Assembly (NCBI GenBank): GCA_030652315.1
Contig: JAUSAX010000116.1
Span: 1 to 33,734, forward strand
DNA: 33,734 bases
Source: Afipia sp.
GTDB lineage: Bacteria; Pseudomonadota; Alphaproteobacteria; Rhizobiales; Xanthobacteraceae
Direction of reading: 5' to 3'
The notes beneath the pieces were generated by a model. The model searched no databases. It saw only the letters and a list, made by a program, of their open reading frames with translations, and was not told the origin of the DNA. Of this stretch, positions 7,939 through 15,075 are shown in pieces (within the stretch, counting starts at the first letter, position 1; the number at the start of each line of letters is the position of its first letter). The translations under genes and the position numbers were made by a program.

Positions 7939-7958
7939 ATTTCTAGAATTACCGAAAT
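7939..7958. promoter_or_regulatory. operator-like palindrome upstream of arsR
   Basis: The 20-base sequence ATTTCTAGAATTACCGAAAT is a palindrome of the form ATTTC-N3-AATT-N3-GAAAT, 34 bases upstream of the arsR start. Size and symmetry fit an ArsR-family operator that would allow autorepression. A near-identical copy precedes the next gene at 7550-7569. Confidence 0.6.
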
Positions 7959-8011
7959 ATAGCTCGAAGAAATGGACGCCCAGAAAACACGGCGCCTTCC
8001 GAGAAAAATTG

Positions 8012-8032
8012 TGAGGTGCGCGTGCTCGGAGG
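8012..8032. other. att-like copy of the tRNA-Leu 3' end (left)
   Basis: The plus-strand sequence tgaggtgcgcgtgctcggagg resembles the 3' end and immediate downstream flank of the intact tRNA-Leu at 16620-16704, and the copy at 14815-14836. On the minus strand this copy and the 14815 copy also share the further flank CACCTCACAAT. Read as a decayed attachment-site repeat. Confidence 0.5.
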
Positions 8033-8098
8033 GTCGAAACCCACCCGTTACGGACTGCCATCTCAAGGCAGAGCGCCTACCAATTCCGCCACGTCGCC
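8022..8098 (-). pseudogene. degenerate tRNA-Leu (GAG) copy
   Basis: The minus strand keeps a tRNA-Leu D-arm (GGCGGAATTGGTAG), an anticodon stem-loop CTGCC-TTGAGAT-GGCAG with anticodon GAG, and the variable-arm start TCCGTAAC. All closely match the intact gene at 16620-16704. The T-arm has lost bases, leaving a short irregular TTTCGA loop. The acceptor strands GGCGACG and CGAGCAC do not pair. No CCA follows. It is therefore a decayed duplicate rather than a working tRNA. An automatic tRNA caller could still report it with a low score. Confidence 0.65.
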
Positions 8099-8202
8099 CG
8101 CATGCTCATAGGTTGGCGAAGGCGCGCACAAATTATCGTTTTGAACGGAAGGGCCTTGGTAGGCCCCCGCATCTTTTGGAGCGTTAGCTGCGCCCGCCAG
8201 CG

Positions 8203-8289
8203 TTAGTACCAGCGTCCACGGCCATACCAGCCGCCGCCGCCAAGTAGCAGAAAGAGAAGCACAATGATGAGAAGCGTGGTGGTGTCCAT
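8203..8289 (-). CDS. 28-residue single-span membrane peptide
   Basis: A very short gene. ATG 8289 is preceded by a strong ribosome binding site (GGAAGGAGG, 8 bases before the start). The product is a hydrophobic segment (TTTLLIIVLLFLLLGGGG) followed by WYGRGRWY and TAA. Tiny proteins of this layout, with a hydrophobic helix, a glycine run and an aromatic/basic end, recur in rhizobial genomes (DUF3309-like); their function is unknown. A GGGCCT/AGGCCC hairpin at 8151-8166 lies downstream and may end the transcript, though it lacks a good T-run. Confidence 0.6.
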   Translation of the reverse strand: MDTTTLLIIVLLFLLLGGGGWYGRGRWY

Positions 8290-8423
8290 CTGAAAATCCT
8301 CCTTCCAGCGCGGCATCGGCCACGATGGAGTTGAACTGCCTTGGAAAGACAATGCCGAATGGGTTCAGAGGTTCCTCGCGGACATGACAGGGAACAGGAT
8401 GGCAGTTCAGCCGTTCGCTATTC

Positions 8424-8651
8424 ATGTCAGACGCAACCGACTACCTCATGGCGCACGCCAAGAAAACGATCATGGAGGCTCGGCGCTTGCCGCCAGGGCC
8501 CCCGAAATTCTGGCTCAGGCATATCGGCAGCGTCTATCACCTGCTCGCGAAGCAAGGTGCGTATTCGAACATCGAATTTCTTGGAGATTATCGTGTCGCG
8601 CGGAAAGCAGAGGAAGATCTGCGAAAAGTTGCGCGGCTCGTGCTGGTCTAA
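8424..8651 (+). CDS. hypothetical protein, 75 residues
   Basis: A small basic protein with a helical N-terminal part (ATDYLMAHAKKTIMEARRLPPG), a VYHLLAKQGAYSNIEFL segment and a charged C-terminus. No known domain is recognised, and no good Shine-Dalgarno sequence precedes the ATG. It is kept because its amino-acid composition is protein-like and no competing gene overlaps it. It lies in the island between the 28-residue peptide and the small acidic gene at 8676. Confidence 0.45.
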   Translation: MSDATDYLMAHAKKTIMEARRLPPGPPKFWLRHIGSVYHLLAKQGAYSNIEFLGDYRVARKAEEDLRKVARLVLV

Positions 8652-8675
8652 CCAAAGCTAACGGCAGGTACTCAG

Positions 8676-8813
8676 ATGATTGATCCGAAGAAGCCGGCAA
8701 AGAGTGAAGCGGGTGACGAGCCCGAAGAGATTCTCGATGAACCTTGGGACCATCCCGATCAAGACCCCGATGGAGACCCCGATCTCGAGGATCTCAAAAA
8801 ATCTGCTGAATAG
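8676..8813 (+). CDS. small acidic hypothetical protein, 45 residues
   Basis: The ATG at 8676 has AGG about 8 bases upstream. The product is very acidic, with repeated Asp-Pro units (DEPWDHPDQDPDGDPDLEDL), and ends KKSAE. It lies 24 bases after the preceding small gene, so co-expression is possible. No family recognised. The Asp/Pro-rich composition could reflect a disordered cation-binding peptide, but that is speculation. Confidence 0.45.
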   Translation: MIDPKKPAKSEAGDEPEEILDEPWDHPDQDPDGDPDLEDLKKSAE

Positions 8814-8849
8814 TGATTTCGGCGATTCTCAAGACCGGTGTTCGGGTGG

Positions 8850-9089
8850 TCATCGAGATTTGGGTTAGGCCCAGTCCACGGCGCCAGGCTTGCGATGCAC
8901 GAGCTCGTTCCATTTGAATCCTTCCTGGAAATCGAGTTGCTGCTGACGCGTTACCAGCAGGCGGCCCAGCAGGCAGATATACGCATCGCTGATGTCCTGA
9001 TCCGCGATGCGGGCGGGCTACGGCTGCGCGTGCGCCGTCGTTGCCGTCGCGAAAAGCAGAGTGAACGCTGCCCAAACAAATTTGTTCAT
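8850..9089 (-). pseudogene. truncated DUF1254-family gene, 5' fragment
   Basis: The start is intact: ATG 9089 with AGGAG 6 bases upstream and a signal peptide MNKFVWAAFTLLFATATTAHA. An in-frame TAG interrupts codon 24 (9020-9018). Reading through it, residues about 35-74 (SDAYICLLGRLLVTRQQQLD, then FKWNELVHRKPGAVDWA) match the conserved N-terminal region of DUF1254 proteins. An extra base at about 8867 creates TAA, and the shifted frame continues NPNLD, as expected for the family. All similarity is then lost. There are thus three lesions: a nonsense codon, a frameshift and a deletion. It was the last gene of the sulfatase cassette. Confidence 0.65.
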
Positions 9090-9121
9090 GGCGTACTCCT
9101 ATCCGCATCTCTGAATACTGT

Positions 9122-10144
9122 TCACGGCTCGAACGCGAACACCTTCTTCCAGTCCCGTTTCATGTCGACGACGGTCCAGCCCTTCGCCTTCGCTTCTTCC
9201 CATGCCTTGTCGAGTTGTCCGATCTTCGACGGGCGGTCGTAGGCGTATTCGCGCGCGGCATCGGTATGATGCACGATGCCGGCAAAGCGAGCTCCGCTTC
9301 CCGCCATGGTCCATTGCAGCATCTGATGATCGCCGTCAGAGTTTCCGAACGCGAAGATCGGTCGTCGACCGATCATCATGTTGATGCCGACAGGTTTACC
9401 CGGCCCGTCGTCGATGAACTGCACCTTTGCCGTCTTTAGCAGCGATGGCCTGCCCGCAGCGTCGAGCTGATATTTCGTGACGCCGGTTGAGCCGACCACC
9501 TGCTCGGGCGGAATTCCGTAGGCCTTTTCGGCCCATACCCGCATGAACTCGACGCCGCCGCCGGACACGATGAATGTCTTGAAGCCATTGGCGCGAAGAT
9601 AAGCCAGCAATTCGACCATCGGCTGATAGATCAGCTCGTTATACGGCCGGTTGAAACGTGGATGTTTTGCGGTCGCGAGCCAGTCGGCGACGGACTTCGC
9701 GAATTCATCCGTGGTCATGCCACTATGGGCGGCGGCCACCAGGGTCAGCAGGCCTTTCTCGCCCTGCTCCGCCAGCGCCTTCTTGTCTCCGGAGAGGAAA
9801 GCCTTGAACGGCTGCTGCTGCTTCCATTCGGGATGCTGCGCCGCCATCGCCTTAACGCGGTCGAGCGCAAAGGCCGCCTGGAAATAGATCGGCTGTTCGC
9901 ACCACAGCGTGCCGTCATTGTCGAACACGGCGATGCGCTCGGCGGGAGGCACGAAATCCGCGCCACCCTGCGTGATCACCTTTGCAACAAAATCGGTGAT
10001 GGACTTTTTGACCGCGCCGTCGTTCCAGGAGGGCAGCGGGTCGGATTGGCCGAGGGCACGATGACTGGCAAGTCCCCATGAGGCGACAACAAGGAACGCG
10101 ACGAGCGTCGCGCGACGGCTGACCTGTCGAGTTGCAAGGTTCAT
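9122..10144 (-). CDS. exported HAD-superfamily hydrolase/phosphatase
   Basis: A 340-residue protein with a twin-arginine-like signal (VSRRATLVAFLVVASWGLA, residues about 8-26). HAD motif I is FDNDGT (74-79), with Asp75 as nucleophile and Asp77 as general acid. Motif II is IVSGGG, and motif IV is FGNSDGD near residue 280. It probably hydrolyses a phosphate ester in the periplasm; the substrate is unknown. ATG 10144 is chosen because AAGGAG lies 8 bases upstream; the longer frame to 10171 has none. It follows the sulfatase on the same strand, 192 bases downstream, and precedes the DUF1254 remnant by 32 bases. Confidence 0.82.
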   Translation of the reverse strand: MNLATRQVSRRATLVAFLVVASWGLASHRALGQSDPLPSWNDGAVKKSITDFVAKVITQGGADFVPPAERIAVFDNDGTLWCEQPIYFQAAFALDRVKAMAAQHPEWKQQQPFKAFLSGDKKALAEQGEKGLLTLVAAAHSGMTTDEFAKSVADWLATAKHPRFNRPYNELIYQPMVELLAYLRANGFKTFIVSGGGVEFMRVWAEKAYGIPPEQVVGSTGVTKYQLDAAGRPSLLKTAKVQFIDDGPGKPVGINMMIGRRPIFAFGNSDGDHQMLQWTMAGSGARFAGIVHHTDAAREYAYDRPSKIGQLDKAWEEAKAKGWTVVDMKRDWKKVFAFEP

Positions 10145-10279
10145 CACGACTCCTTTATTGGCCAACCGCAAAGAGCGTCAGCAGGGGTTTTTACTGGCAG
10201 CCGACACGTCAGATGACTCGGCACGCAATCAACCGATCTACGGCGCGCGCCGAATGTCCTTCATCAATCCACCAACCGA

Positions 10280-10299
10280 GAGGCATCGCGGGATGCCTC
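10280..10299 (-). terminator. hairpin downstream of the sulfatase gene
   Basis: A perfect 8-base stem with a 4-base loop (GAGGCATC-GCGG-GATGCCTC) 37 bases beyond the sulfatase stop. No T-run follows on the minus strand, so it may be an attenuator or RNA-stabilising hairpin between the sulfatase and HAD genes rather than a full terminator. Confidence 0.3.
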
Positions 10300-10336
10300 C
10301 CGATGCGCGGTTCATTTGCGTCTTTCGTGTCTCGGT

Positions 10337-12034
10337 CTAGTTGCCGCCTCGAATCCTTGCCGCGGACTGCATTACACGTTGAGCCATCGCCACGACGTCA
10401 ACGTCGATCGGAGTCTGGCGCTGAGGGAAGTCTTTGAATGTGGCCAGATGCTGCTCGACAAGCGTGGCGATGGGCAGAACCGTCCATAACTTATCGACCG
10501 CATAGTTCGGATAGGCCGGCGCCTGCATGTGCTGCTCGAAAGGGTCCGCCCGCAGGTTGACCGGCTGCGGGACCGTCGGTTTGATGGCCTGCCCCCGAAA
10601 CCAGTCTTCCTTGAGTTCGAAGTGTACCTTCCAATTTTTGTAGCGGATGGCGTACAGGCTAGTCTCGCCGTAGTAGAGGAATTCATGGCGCGCCGATTCC
10701 TTCACCCCGCCGGTGAGAAACGGCAACTGGTTGAAGCCGTCGAGGTGAACCTTGAAGTTCTTTTCGCCGGCCGTGTACCCAGCCTTGCATTTCTCAACGA
10801 TGTCCGGGACGCCGGCCGCGGCGAGTACGGTCGGCAGCACATCTTCATGCGAGGTGATTTCATTCACCACCCGACCAGCCGGAATCTTGCCAGGATATCG
10901 AATTAAGAATGGGACTCGGAATGCGCCTTCCCAGCCAAGGCCTTTTTCACCGCGGAACGGCGAAGTGCCGCCGTCCGGCCAGGTGAACTTCTCAGCACCG
11001 TTGTCGGTGGTGAAGATGACCAGGGTGTTATCGGCAATACCGAGGTCATCCAGCTTTTTCAGGAGCCCACCAACAACGTAGTCGAGTTCCTGAATCCCGT
11101 CGCTGTAAAGGCCGAGACCGGTTTTACCGGCCCACCGCTCGGACAGGTGCGTCCAGACGTGCATGCGGGTGGTGTTGTGCCAGAGCAAGAATGGCTTGCC
11201 GCTCTTGCTGGCGCGGTCCATGAAGTCCACCGATCGCCCCAACAGGTCATCTTCCACTGTCGTCATGCGCTTTCGGGTGAGGGGGCCGGTATCCTTGATG
11301 GTCTGCTTGCCCACCCGGCCAAAGCGTTTGTCCTCGGTCGGATCGTCCTTGTCGGTTGCCTTGCATTCCAGAACGCCGCGCGGCCCGAAGATTTCCTTGA
11401 ACTTCTCATTACCCTTCGGGTAGTCGTCCTGTTCGGGTTCCTCCTCGGCGTTGAGGTGATAGAGGTTGCCGTAGAATTCGTCGAAGCCGTGCACGGTCGG
11501 CAAGTGCTCATTGCGGTCGCCGAGGTGGTTCTTGCCGGTCTGGCAGGTGACGTATCCGAGCGGCTTGAGCAGGTCGGCGATGGTGGGATCCTCGGCCTGA
11601 AGTCCTTGCTTCGCGCCGGGCATGCCGACAGTTGTTAAGCCAGTGCGCATCGGGATCTGCCCGGTGATGAACGCTGCGCGCCCGGCTGTGCAACTCGCCT
11701 GACCGTAGTGGTCGGTATGCAGCGAGCCCTCGGCCGCGATCCGGTCGATGTTCGGTGTCGGACCACCCATGATTCCGCGATTGTAGGCACCAACGTCGAA
11801 CCAGCCGATGTCGTCGGCCATGATCAATAGAATGTTCGGCTTGCGACCCGACGGGGCAGCCGGTGCAGTCGCTGGCGCAGCTTTCTGGGTCTGCGCCTCC
11901 GCGGCCGTGGTCATTGCCGCCATTGCCACCAACGCCGACGAGCCAAGCAGAATATTCCGGCGGCTGAGGGCGTGGTCTTCAGTCTTGTTCGATGGAGCTT
12001 CGAGTTGGTCTCGATCTTTCGCACTGCTCGTCAT
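10337..12034 (-). CDS. Tat-exported arylsulfatase (Cys-type)
   Basis: A 565-residue sulfatase. Residues 24-48 look like a twin-arginine signal (SRRNILLGSSALVAMAAMTT), followed by an Ala/Pro linker. The catalytic domain begins NILLIMADDIGWFD, with metal ligands Asp74 and Asp75. The sulfatase signature C115-T-A-G-R119, followed by AAFITGQ, supplies the Cys that becomes formylglycine. Further motifs are GKNHLGD and TTDNGAEK. The formylglycine-generating enzyme lies 33 bases upstream on the same strand. This fits activation of the folded enzyme in the cytoplasm and then Tat export. The start has GGAGA about 6 bases upstream. The substrate is not apparent. Confidence 0.93.
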   Translation of the reverse strand: MTSSAKDRDQLEAPSNKTEDHALSRRNILLGSSALVAMAAMTTAAEAQTQKAAPATAPAAPSGRKPNILLIMADDIGWFDVGAYNRGIMGGPTPNIDRIAAEGSLHTDHYGQASCTAGRAAFITGQIPMRTGLTTVGMPGAKQGLQAEDPTIADLLKPLGYVTCQTGKNHLGDRNEHLPTVHGFDEFYGNLYHLNAEEEPEQDDYPKGNEKFKEIFGPRGVLECKATDKDDPTEDKRFGRVGKQTIKDTGPLTRKRMTTVEDDLLGRSVDFMDRASKSGKPFLLWHNTTRMHVWTHLSERWAGKTGLGLYSDGIQELDYVVGGLLKKLDDLGIADNTLVIFTTDNGAEKFTWPDGGTSPFRGEKGLGWEGAFRVPFLIRYPGKIPAGRVVNEITSHEDVLPTVLAAAGVPDIVEKCKAGYTAGEKNFKVHLDGFNQLPFLTGGVKESARHEFLYYGETSLYAIRYKNWKVHFELKEDWFRGQAIKPTVPQPVNLRADPFEQHMQAPAYPNYAVDKLWTVLPIATLVEQHLATFKDFPQRQTPIDVDVVAMAQRVMQSAARIRGGN

Positions 12035-12067
12035 TGTACTCTCCGTTCTTCACAAAGAAGTTGAAGG

Positions 12068-13057
12068 TCATTGCGTAGCGAGTTTCCTTGTCACACAGCG
12101 GAATCCGACGTGACTGGTGGACGTGTCGATCGGCTCGGCGTGTCGCGCTGCTGGCCGATAACGTCGGCAATAATTCGGCGCGCAAAGGTGCGAGCCGCCT
12201 TTGAGCACCTTGCGGGGAATTCTGATGTTGGGCTGGCAGGAATCGTAACTTTGGTCTTCCCGGCCGCCGCGCGGATTTTCAGGAATGCAGCATGCCTTCG
12301 GCGCATCAGCCTCGTGCTTGGTGGTGTACCAGTCGCTGGTCCATTCCCACACATTGCCGATCATATCGTGAATGCCGTAGCCGTTCGGCGGGAACGCCGT
12401 CACCGGCGAGGTGCGCTCAAAACCATCCTGACTGAGGTTTTGCCGCGGGAATTCGCCCTGCCAGGTATTGGCCAAATGCTGTCCACCCGGCGTGAACTCG
12501 TCACCCCACGCGAACTCGGCGCCATCAAGGCCGCCGCGCGCCGCGAACTCCCATTCGGCTTCGGTCGGCAAATCCTTGCCCGCCCATTTCGCGTAAGCGA
12601 GCGCGTCCGAATACGAAACGTGCACGACAGGGTGATTGTCGTGCACGTTGATGTTGGTCTTGGGACCGTAGGGATGGCGCCAGTCGGCGCCTTTCATGAA
12701 GGACCACCACTCGGCCCAGTTGCGCAGATCGACTGGTTGACGCGGCGGCGTGAACACCAGCGACCCGGCATAAAGCATATGCGGCAGCGCGCCGGGATAG
12801 TCTTTGGGATCAGGTGGAATTTCGGCGAGGGTCACATGCCCTGTTGCTTTGACGAATTCCTTGAACTGCCGGTTCGTGACCGGCGTCCGGTCCATCCAGA
12901 AGCCATCGACCGTAACGCGATGAGCCGGCGCTTCCTCTGGATAATGCTTGTCCGATCCCATGCGGAATGTGCCGCCGGGAATCCAGACCACGTCGCCCGT
13001 GACGTGATCCTCCAACTGCTGATCACTTCGTACGATATCGGACGACAATGTTGTCAT
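12068..13057 (-). CDS. formylglycine-generating enzyme (SUMF1/FGE family)
   Basis: A 329-residue sulfatase-modifying factor without a signal peptide. It starts with GDVVWIPGGTFRMGSD and runs through PTEAEWEFAARGG and IGNVWEWTSDWY. Both active-site cysteines of true FGEs are present in GGSHLCAPNYCRRYRPAAR (Cys292 and Cys297), and GFRCV follows. It should oxidise the Cys in the CTAGR motif of the adjacent sulfatase to formylglycine. ATG 13057 is preferred: GGTGGGA lies about 6 bases upstream, and the TTG at 13078 adds only seven residues. It heads the minus-strand cassette with the sulfatase, the HAD enzyme and the DUF1254 fragment. Confidence 0.93.
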   Translation of the reverse strand: MTTLSSDIVRSDQQLEDHVTGDVVWIPGGTFRMGSDKHYPEEAPAHRVTVDGFWMDRTPVTNRQFKEFVKATGHVTLAEIPPDPKDYPGALPHMLYAGSLVFTPPRQPVDLRNWAEWWSFMKGADWRHPYGPKTNINVHDNHPVVHVSYSDALAYAKWAGKDLPTEAEWEFAARGGLDGAEFAWGDEFTPGGQHLANTWQGEFPRQNLSQDGFERTSPVTAFPPNGYGIHDMIGNVWEWTSDWYTTKHEADAPKACCIPENPRGGREDQSYDSCQPNIRIPRKVLKGGSHLCAPNYCRRYRPAARHAEPIDTSTSHVGFRCVTRKLATQ

Positions 13058-13078
13058 GGCATTCCCACCGACGTCCAA

Positions 13079-13291
13079 CTATTGGCAAACGTCCCAGAAC
13101 CCCTGTCTCTGGCTTGGGTCCGTGTAGTACGAGCAATAGCCAAGGGCTGGCGGCGCACCGGCCCAGGCGGCCGCCGTTACGACACCGCAAAAAAACCTAT
13201 GGTCTCGCCGATCAATGGCGCAGCTTACGTGATGACCCGCGACGAACACAATATGCGCATGATCTAAATTTGGATGTGCAGTTTGTGCCAA
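13079..13291 (-). pseudogene. small Cys-containing exported-type protein, possibly frameshifted
   Basis: The open frame ends AGAPPALGYCSYYTDPSQRQ followed by GFWDVCQ and TAG, 21 bases before the FGE ATG. This end looks like the mature part of small secreted rhizobial proteins with two cysteines. The upstream part of the same frame is not a signal peptide. In the next frame, TTG opens IGETIGFFAVS just before a seven-T run, which suggests a one-base change split a short secreted protein. If intact, it would be the first gene of the FGE-sulfatase transcript. The call is tentative. Confidence 0.35.
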
Positions 13292-13313
13292 TTTTCCTTG
13301 TCACAAAAATTGG
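13288..13313. promoter_or_regulatory. operator-like inverted repeat in the sulfatase/transporter gap
   Basis: Perfect 8-base arms CCAATTTT (13288-13295) and AAAATTGG (13306-13313) with a 10-base spacer. They sit in an AT-rich stretch (about 13260-13390) between the minus-strand FGE cassette and the plus-strand transporter. The position suits a regulator controlling both directions; no regulator gene is adjacent. Confidence 0.45.
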
Positions 13314-13468
13314 ATTAAAAGAACATTCGTCATGGCTCGCAATTGTTCTAAAAAATAGCACGTGGTTTACGCGTTACTTTTTTGAGGTTGTTGTCGCGCA
13401 AGAATTTCGCCTAAACTGAATATGACCAAGCTGGCGGTCGCACGTCGATTCCTTGGGCGGAGGCACCG

Positions 13469-14479
13469 ATGCGAAACGGTTTTCGTTTGATGTTCGGCGT
13501 GGCGGCAACGCTGCTCCTCGGAGTTGCGGGCGAGTCAGCGGATGCCGCGGAAGGCGCGGTCGGCGTCTATCTGCTCGGTGCACGCGGTCCGATGGCTGGC
13601 TTCACTCCGCCACCCGGCGTCTACTTCCAGGACGACACGTATTTTTATGACGGCAAGATCAGTGGCGGGCGGACGCTCCCGTTTGGAGGCTTGCTGGTCG
13701 CGAATGTCAGCGCCACGACCTGGATGAATCTCCCGACCACGATCTGGGTAACGCCGGCGAAGATATTCGGCGGCGACTTGGCCTTCTCCGCCACCGTACC
13801 AACGTTTGGCGAACCCCGCGTGAACGCCGGGCTGCTGGTGAATTCACCGCGCCTGGGGCCGATCGGCGCGAACGTCACCGATGCCCAGCTGAATCTCAGC
13901 GATTTTCTCGTGAGCTCTTTTGTCGGATGGCATTCTGGAAATTTCCACTGGCAGCTCGGCTTGAGCGGAGTCATCCCTTCCGGAAGTTACACCCTGGGCC
14001 AATTGTCCAATGCATCTCTGAACCGGCGGGCGCTGGACGTTTTCGGCGCACTGACATGGCTTGATCCTGCGATCGGCGTCGACTTGTCCATGGCGATGGG
14101 TGTCACGTTCAATCAAGCGAACCCTGCGACGGACTACAAAACCGGAAACGAGTTTCATCTCGAATGGGCCGCCTCGAAGTATATCACCAAGGAATTCACC
14201 ATTGGTCTCGTCGGTTATTACTACCAGCAGTTCACCGGCGACAGCGGCAGCGGCGCAAGACTTGGAGCCTTCGAAGGGCGCGTCATCGCACTCGGCGGAA
14301 CGATCGGCTACACTTTTGAAGTCGGGAAGCTGCCGATCTCGACGCGTATCAAGGTCTATCGTGAATTCGATGTGCAGAATCGCATGGAGGGCACAGCGGG
14401 CTTCTTCACCGTTTCGCTCCCACTCGGACTCGATTCATCGGTGAAGCCGATGTCAGCTGCAATCAAGGCAAAGTTCTAG
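13469..14479 (+). CDS. SphA/MetA-pathway-type outer-membrane transporter
   Basis: A 336-residue protein with a signal peptide (residues about 1-27, ending ADA). It has alternating amphipathic strands with aromatic girdle residues and a C-terminal Phe (AAIKAKF), as in outer-membrane beta-barrels. The opening GVYLLGARGPMAGFTPPPGV is typical of the SphA / phenol MetA-pathway protein family (PF13557). Members are thought to admit hydrophobic organic substrates. GGAGG lies 6 bases before the ATG. It is divergent from the FGE-sulfatase-HAD genes, so it may import the compound they act on. This role is inferred from context. Confidence 0.8.
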   Translation: MRNGFRLMFGVAATLLLGVAGESADAAEGAVGVYLLGARGPMAGFTPPPGVYFQDDTYFYDGKISGGRTLPFGGLLVANVSATTWMNLPTTIWVTPAKIFGGDLAFSATVPTFGEPRVNAGLLVNSPRLGPIGANVTDAQLNLSDFLVSSFVGWHSGNFHWQLGLSGVIPSGSYTLGQLSNASLNRRALDVFGALTWLDPAIGVDLSMAMGVTFNQANPATDYKTGNEFHLEWAASKYITKEFTIGLVGYYYQQFTGDSGSGARLGAFEGRVIALGGTIGYTFEVGKLPISTRIKVYREFDVQNRMEGTAGFFTVSLPLGLDSSVKPMSAAIKAKF

Positions 14480-14667
14480 GCGGTCTTAGGCGCTTCACCC
14501 TGTCGCTGTCCTATTGAAAAGGGACGACATGATGAGTGAGCTTTCGGTGACAACCGGCCGCGTGAACCGAAGTCCGGCGTCGTACGGACATCGTTTATTA
14601 GGACGCGCCTGAGTTCCCTTGAGTTATCTCCGCTTGCCGATCGAGGTTCTCAATACTGAGACTCGAA

Positions 14668-14814
14668 CTCTGCGAACACACCGAGCCCGGAGGCCATCTT
14701 CGGCTGGGACAGATGGCGGCACGCTATACAAGGACCGAAACGGAAACATCCCCCGCACCCAGGCAAAACCTGCGGGCCTCAGAGCCGAAAGCTGAACAAT
14801 TTCAAGGATGATTG
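14668..14814 (+). pseudogene. decayed tyrosine-recombinase C-terminus, copy 1
   Basis: Base-level similarity to 16389-16610. Shared blocks include gaggc(c/a)atcttcggc, agatggcggc, ctata, aggaccgaaacggaaacat, cccgcacc, agagcc(g/a)aaa and tttcaagg, in the same order and ending at the same tRNA 3'-end repeat. It is shorter than the 16389 copy because an internal stretch between ctata and aggaccg is missing. The reading frame is lost. Confidence 0.6.
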
Positions 14815-14836
14815 TGAGGTGTGGTGCGCTCGGAGG
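14815..14836. other. att-like copy of the tRNA-Leu 3' end (middle)
   Basis: The plus-strand sequence ending gtggtgcgctcggagg matches the acceptor/CCA end of the intact tRNA-Leu and its flank (16611-16634), differing by a two-base deletion. The match stops within the T-arm, so only the 3' tip of the tRNA is duplicated, as expected for an integration core site. Confidence 0.65.
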
Positions 14837-15075
14837 ATGTAAAGTCTATTCGCCATTTCAACTACTTGCACAAAGGTGCGGGCGAAAAAGCTCCTTTGAA
14901 ACGACTATCGTATTTTCAGGCACGCCCTCACCTTCTTGAGCGCACAACGCGAAGCCGCGCTGAAGTCGATGTAACGAAAGCGGCCACAAAGATTGCGGTC
15001 CGCAACCCCGAACAGCCCATCACTTCTTAACGCCATCAATACTGACCGATGGCAGCAGGTGTAAGGCCGCCGCGA

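Noticed and set aside
14821..15030. 69-codon frame after the middle att-like site
   Set aside because: It starts inside the tRNA 3'-end repeat and lacks protein-like features.
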